Positions 59,962-64,000 of a stretch of 64,000 nt of DNA are shown piece by piece. Source of the stretch: Promicromonospora sp049532985 (GTDB taxonomy: Bacteria > Actinomycetota > Actinomycetes > Actinomycetales > Cellulomonadaceae); assembly GCF_049532985.1 (NCBI RefSeq), contig NZ_CP186693.1, positions 2,480,001-2,544,000 on the forward strand, given 5' to 3'. A model generated the notes under the pieces. That model was given only the letters and a program-made list of their open reading frames with translations, had not been told where the DNA came from and did not search any database. Position numbers and translations under genes: made by a program. How positions within the stretch are numbered: position 1 is the first letter of the stretch; every line of letters starts with the position of its first letter.

Positions 59962-61770
59962 CTATGTCTGATTGCTGTAGGCGGCCGATTGCGTTGAATA
60001 GAGTCCGGCATACCGGCCGCGCTTCGCCATGAGCCCGTCGTGGGTACCGCTCTCGACTATCTGTCCATTTGCTAGCACAAGAATCAGGTCCGCGAGCCGA
60101 ACAGTCGAGAGTCGGTGAGACACAAGCAAGGTGATTCCTCCGCTATTACGCGCATCAAGTGATGCCGATTTGTATCTCTCGAGCAGATCGTGCTCCGATG
60201 CCGGATCCAGGGCCGAACCCGGCTCATCGAGTATTGTTAACACCGGCTGTTCTCGAAAGAATGCGCGCGACAAAGCGATTCGCTGCCATTGACCACCTGA
60301 TAGGTCGGAGCCACCAAACTGACTACCGAGACGGGTATGAATCCCTTCCGGTAGCATGTCAATCACGTTTCGAGCATCACCCGCGTTAATCGCTACCGAT
60401 AGACGGTCCGTTGTCTCAGCGCTGTTCAGGTCGTGGAGTCGGCTGGGCTCCCCAAGCGCGATGGCCTCGCTCGCGAGATACTCATAGCGGACGAAGTCCT
60501 GGAATCCGATGGATACCCTTGCGCGCCACGCACTGGGTTCGATCGAGCCGAGATCGGTTTGATCGACCTTGATTGTGCCGGAACTAGGCACATAGAGACC
60601 AGCGAGCAGCTTCACAAGCGTTGACTTTCCAGCGCCATTACCGCCCACTAATGCAATCGTGCTACCAGCCGGAAGAGAGATACTGAGATTCGAGACAGTC
60701 GGTTCAGCGCTCCCGGGATATGTGAATGACACTCCGTGCAGCTGGATTCCCCCCTCGAGTGCGGTGGGCACTGTCGCTGGCTGGACCACCGTCGGGGTGT
60801 GCGATTCTCTAAGGTTCACCCGCAGCCAGCGCAAATGGCCGACGACGTCCAGCATCGCCACAAGCGAAGCCACAGATTGCGCGAGACGCTGAGCAGCCTG
60901 ATCGGTTTGACCAGCAAGCAACGCCACGAGCACTACGTCTCCAACGCTCGCTCGTCCGGCTAGGACCAGGAATACGACGAAGGCGATCGCCCCGCCATAT
61001 CCAAGCCCAAATGTGAGACGCGACCCGATCTCGAGGAGAGCCCCATATCGAGAGGCCTTCCACCGGGGTTCGTTCTGTAATCGGCTGATTCGCGTGACGT
61101 GGTCGGCAAAGAATCGTCGGGCTCCCGCTGCGCGAATCTCCAAGCCATGACGCGGTTCCCGAGCGACTTCCATCAGGCGTTTGTATCGCCTTGCGTGAAC
61201 CATTGTGTCTTTGATAGCGTGTCGCGACTCTCTCGCGCCGACAGCAGAAGCCCACATTCTCAGAAGGCCGATCAAGGGCAGGACCAGCAGGAGAGGGTGG
61301 ATTCCACCCAGCATCACCAACGTTGCTGCAGTCCCGACGACGACCATCAGCCCACCACCGATGGTCCCGACTGTCCCGCTCAGTCGGCGAAAGTCGTCGC
61401 GTACGGCTCCAAGACGGTCCGCAGCATCGGGGTGCTCGTGGTGCGCGATCCCAGACGGCGTCGTAGCGAGTCGCATTAGGTCTCGTTGCAGTTCATATTC
61501 GATCACGTCCTGCAATCGGTGGCGCACGAAATCCGAAACAACGTTTCCGACCAACGTCACCGTCACGGTTATAAAGAGCAACGTGATTCCTGTAAGGATC
61601 GGGTCACCCTGTGTTGCCGCGTCGATTACGTTCGCGACTGATTTCGACTGCAGGGGCCCTGCCACAGCAACAATCGTCACCACGGACAGTTCAATAACTG
61701 CAAGCCACGGCGATGCGGCCAACAGCCTGAATAAGTCCACCAAGAGGCTACGTCGCTTAGCTAGCATCAT
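59962..61770 (-). CDS. ABC exporter, membrane-ATPase fusion (second subunit)
   Basis: A 602-residue half-transporter: TM domain with six helices (about 15-320), then the ATPase. Walker A GGNGAGKST, signature LSGGQWQRIALSRAF, Walker B VLTILDEPGSALDP, switch His in LVSHRLS. The start overlaps the preceding exporter's stop by four bases, so a heterodimer is likely. There is no peptidase C39 domain. The LSGGQWQR signature is common in exporters of peptide natural products; substrate not proven. Confidence 0.93.
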   Translation of the reverse strand: MMLAKRRSLLVDLFRLLAASPWLAVIELSVVTIVAVAGPLQSKSVANVIDAATQGDPILTGITLLFITVTVTLVGNVVSDFVRHRLQDVIEYELQRDLMRLATTPSGIAHHEHPDAADRLGAVRDDFRRLSGTVGTIGGGLMVVVGTAATLVMLGGIHPLLLVLPLIGLLRMWASAVGARESRHAIKDTMVHARRYKRLMEVAREPRHGLEIRAAGARRFFADHVTRISRLQNEPRWKASRYGALLEIGSRLTFGLGYGGAIAFVVFLVLAGRASVGDVVLVALLAGQTDQAAQRLAQSVASLVAMLDVVGHLRWLRVNLRESHTPTVVQPATVPTALEGGIQLHGVSFTYPGSAEPTVSNLSISLPAGSTIALVGGNGAGKSTLVKLLAGLYVPSSGTIKVDQTDLGSIEPSAWRARVSIGFQDFVRYEYLASEAIALGEPSRLHDLNSAETTDRLSVAINAGDARNVIDMLPEGIHTRLGSQFGGSDLSGGQWQRIALSRAFFREQPVLTILDEPGSALDPASEHDLLERYKSASLDARNSGGITLLVSHRLSTVRLADLILVLANGQIVESGTHDGLMAKRGRYAGLYSTQSAAYSNQT

Positions 61771-63764
61771 TCCCCTGCCTCCACCGTGGTCACTTCTTGA
61801 CCGAATCGGGCAGCCTGGATAGCGAACATCTGCGCATACCAGCCACCTTTTTCAAGTAGTTCAGTATGTGTCCCGGACTCCCGAATCGATCCCGAATCGA
61901 GCACGCAGATTCGGTCGGCACCTCGGACTACAGAGAACCGGTGGGAGATCGCGACTGACGTCGTGTCACGGGTAAGCTCCATGTATTTGTCCACGAGTTC
62001 CTTTTCTGCATGGACATCCAGCGCCGAGGCGGGCTCGTCCAAGACCATGAACATTGCACCGCTGCGAACTGCGTAGAGCGCTCGAGCCAGCGCAAGTCGC
62101 TGCCACTGGCCACCGGACAGCTCTCCCCCGGCGGCAACCGTTCTGTCCATCACTGTGTCCCACCCTCGGGGAAGCCTGCGCACTGCAGAATCCAAGCCAG
62201 CCTGGCGGGTCACCTCCTCCAAGAGTTCTTGGTCTTTTGGAGCGGCGAGCATTACGTTTTCTGCCGCCGTAAGCGGCAAATGAAGATGGTCTTGGGTGAC
62301 GATAGCCAGCCGTCGCTGCCACGCAGCTATTTGACGGTCGTCAAGGGAGGCTAGATCGACCCCATCAACGATGACGCGACCCTCTGTCGGCCGATAGGCT
62401 CCGCCAAGCAGGTTTACCAATGTGGACTTTCCAGCTCCATTGATACCGACGAGGCCAAGGAACTCACCCGCCCGGATTTCAAGATCTAACTGTTTGAGCA
62501 CATCCCTATTAGTGCCGGGGTACCGGAAACATACGCCGTCGAGTCGCACGGATGGCTCACCCGCTACGGGTCGCGACGGGTCCTCCGGTAGAGAATATTC
62601 GACCGGCCGCTGATTGATCCGGATACCACTTTGATTCGGAGTGTTCCGTTTAGTTTCGCTTCCCTGAGAGCTTGAGCTCCCTTCCGCTTTTCCTCCGGCG
62701 TCAGTAGCGGTTTTGGGTAGCCGTTCTAGCGCTTTCAAAGCAGAATGCGCCCGCTCAACTGCGGCCGCTGATTCTGGGCTCCCTGCCGTGGCCAGTCTCA
62801 GAAGCGCGGTGGCTGCAGTGGCAGCGCCTGCGACTGCTAGCGCGCCGGACATGGCCTGCATGAGAAGAAACCACAGTGCGCCAGCAAGTGCGGCGATGAG
62901 CGGAATATAGATCACAAGGGTCCGGACAGTTGACGAGGCTCCGGCCCGCCACAACGTCGATGTTGATCGCCACCACTCGTTATCGAATCGAGCCCGCAAC
63001 CACTCACCGAATCCGAAGACCCGCAGTTCCTTTGCCGCTCCGCCCAGACCGAGCTCGTACGTGTACTCCGCCTCTCGCGCGGACCGTGTCGCAGTAACCC
63101 ACGCCTGACCCTGGCGAGCCGATGCTCGGATCGACCACCACTCAACAAGAGCTACCGCGCTTAGTAGCAGCGCGGATGCAAACCATGAGAGCGTGTCCCC
63201 CACTATTGCAGCGGCCCCGAGCGCCAAAGTTCGTGACCTAATTAGTTCACCTAGCGGCTGCCAGCCGACCCAAACGGCTCGATTCCCGACTCGTTGCGCA
63301 CGACGTGAATCGTCAAGGACTTGCTCTGAGCTCAAGTGTGCAATGTGAGGGCCGCTAACCATCACTGTCGTAATTGATTTGTAAATGTATATGTCCGAAT
63401 CGAATACGAGACGTGACGCGGCCAGACGCGCGACGACTCCGAGCACTCCATCGAGTGTGAAGGCGAGCGCAAGGCCACCAACGAGCAAATAGACTCCCGG
63501 CACTAACTCTTGATCCGGTCCGACTAGTTGGCGTGTCAACTCACCTGCAGCGTCGCCAATAAGAAGCACGAGGAGTAGCGCGAAGAGCGCCCCGCCCATA
63601 GCGCTTGCCAGAAGAACTATTCCCCACTTGCGCGATACCAGGAATGCGAATCGTAATAGAGCAAACAAACAAATCTCCCTAACCTCGGTTCGCGCTGCAC
63701 TACCGCCGAGATTGCCGATCAAGCCTGCCACTTCGCGTTCCCGAGGCAGGCTCGCACCGGGCAT
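61767..63764 (-). CDS. ABC exporter, membrane-ATPase fusion (first subunit)
   Basis: Up to 665 residues: an N-terminal TM domain (helices from about 45) and ATPase with Walker A GINGAGKST, signature LSGGQWQRLALARAL, Walker B MFMVLDEPASALDV and His in AISHRFS. The start is uncertain. ATG at the 5' end follows GAGG, but a TTG near 63,672 behind AGGGAG would start the protein just before helix 1, giving a more usual N-terminus. If the later start is right, a 32-codon ORF (63700-63798, GTG behind GAGGAGAG) precedes it in the leader. First gene of the operon. Confidence 0.9.
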   Translation of the reverse strand: MPGASLPREREVAGLIGNLGGSAARTEVREICLFALLRFAFLVSRKWGIVLLASAMGGALFALLLVLLIGDAAGELTRQLVGPDQELVPGVYLLVGGLALAFTLDGVLGVVARLAASRLVFDSDIYIYKSITTVMVSGPHIAHLSSEQVLDDSRRAQRVGNRAVWVGWQPLGELIRSRTLALGAAAIVGDTLSWFASALLLSAVALVEWWSIRASARQGQAWVTATRSAREAEYTYELGLGGAAKELRVFGFGEWLRARFDNEWWRSTSTLWRAGASSTVRTLVIYIPLIAALAGALWFLLMQAMSGALAVAGAATAATALLRLATAGSPESAAAVERAHSALKALERLPKTATDAGGKAEGSSSSQGSETKRNTPNQSGIRINQRPVEYSLPEDPSRPVAGEPSVRLDGVCFRYPGTNRDVLKQLDLEIRAGEFLGLVGINGAGKSTLVNLLGGAYRPTEGRVIVDGVDLASLDDRQIAAWQRRLAIVTQDHLHLPLTAAENVMLAAPKDQELLEEVTRQAGLDSAVRRLPRGWDTVMDRTVAAGGELSGGQWQRLALARALYAVRSGAMFMVLDEPASALDVHAEKELVDKYMELTRDTTSVAISHRFSVVRGADRICVLDSGSIRESGTHTELLEKGGWYAQMFAIQAARFGQEVTTVEAGE

Positions 63765-63835
63765 TCGCCGACCTCGGCCAGCAACCTAGTCCCACCACAA
63801 TTCAGGCTCTCCTCAAACGCCTACGCTGCCGCCGG

Positions 63836-63884
63836 GTGATCGATCACTTAGTCCAAGGTAGCGGGTGATCGATCACCCTGGCAA
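63836..63884 (-). promoter_or_regulatory. Promoter of the exporter operon with two embedded palindromes
   Basis: -35 TTGCCA (63884-63879) and -10 TACCTT (63860-63855) are 18 bp apart. The spacer is almost filled by GGGTGATCGATCACCC, a perfect 16-bp palindrome. A second GTGATCGATCAC (63836-63847) begins at the predicted start site; the two centres are 29 bp apart. A repressor bound here would block both polymerase binding and initiation. Its gene is not in the window. Confidence 0.65.
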
Positions 63885-64000
63885 GCATTTTCGTAACCTC
63901 GTGTTCATCGGAGGTTCAGGTTCAACCACACGTCCACTTCACTTGGCCTCACGGGGCGCGCCCCTCTCAGCTACAGGTGCCGGTTGTCCACCGGTGGGCT
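63885..64000. other. Window end, no gene recognised
   Basis: No supported frame. It contains the 12-bp palindrome GGGGCGCGCCCC near 63953-63965, possibly a terminator arm of a gene beyond the window. Composition becomes GC-rich again toward the end. Confidence 0.35.

Noticed and set aside
63836..63876. CRISPR-like or telomeric repeats
   Set aside because: Only two copies of a palindrome are present and they coincide with promoter elements; operator is the better explanation.

Overview
The window is high-GC DNA with the gene density, GTG starts and ATGA/TGATG stop-start overlaps of an actinobacterium. The gene content suggests Micrococcales, possibly the Cellulomonas/Promicromonospora group: secreted GH92 mannosidase, GH172 enzyme, WxL-type surface proteins, LacI-controlled sugar transporters. 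The family placement is inference. I saw no rRNA, tRNA or CRISPR array.

Layout. 1-8.5 kb: a P-type ATPase cut by the window start, a VOC protein, a Tat-exported esterase, a GyrI-like protein, a secreted guanyl-specific RNase beside a barstar-like inhibitor, a LuxR-type regulator, a membrane protein and an aldo/keto reductase. 8.5-19.5 kb: a SulP transporter coupled to a beta-carbonic anhydrase with its middle deleted, an OmpR/kinase pair with a hydrolase, a PadR/HAAS pair, an MFS-SRPBCC-ArsR-DUF899 operon behind two matching palindromes, and a divergent LacI/MFS pair.

19.5-28.2 kb, minus strand: a four-gene extracellular set of a purple-acid-phosphatase-like enzyme, a WxL-type protein, a DUF916-type protein and a giant multidomain GH92 mannosidase. 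The two enzymes end in the same ~95-residue domain. 28.3-46.5 kb: regulators (AraC, YozG-like, NarL with kinase, AsnC, TetR), a lipoprotein, redox enzymes, drug-efflux-type MFS, an ABC/FtsX exporter, an amino-acid permease and small enzymes.

46.6-52.3 kb: a truncated SDR abuts a GH172 (DUF2961) gene that follows a CUT1 sugar ABC transporter and its LacI regulator. 52.3-56.2 kb is scarred: one secreted I36-like protein, an integrase remnant, and an intact IS3-type element that truncates an IS5-type transposase.

56.2-63.8 kb is visibly richer in A+T and looks acquired. On the minus strand it carries two ABC exporters, a glycosyltransferase, an NMNAT-like nucleotidyltransferase, a phosphopentomutase-like protein lacking its phospho-acceptor residue, and a Nudix hydrolase. 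It is read from a promoter that embeds two perfect palindromes and has several tiny coupled ORFs. I recognise no described system here; it is the best candidate for something new in the window.
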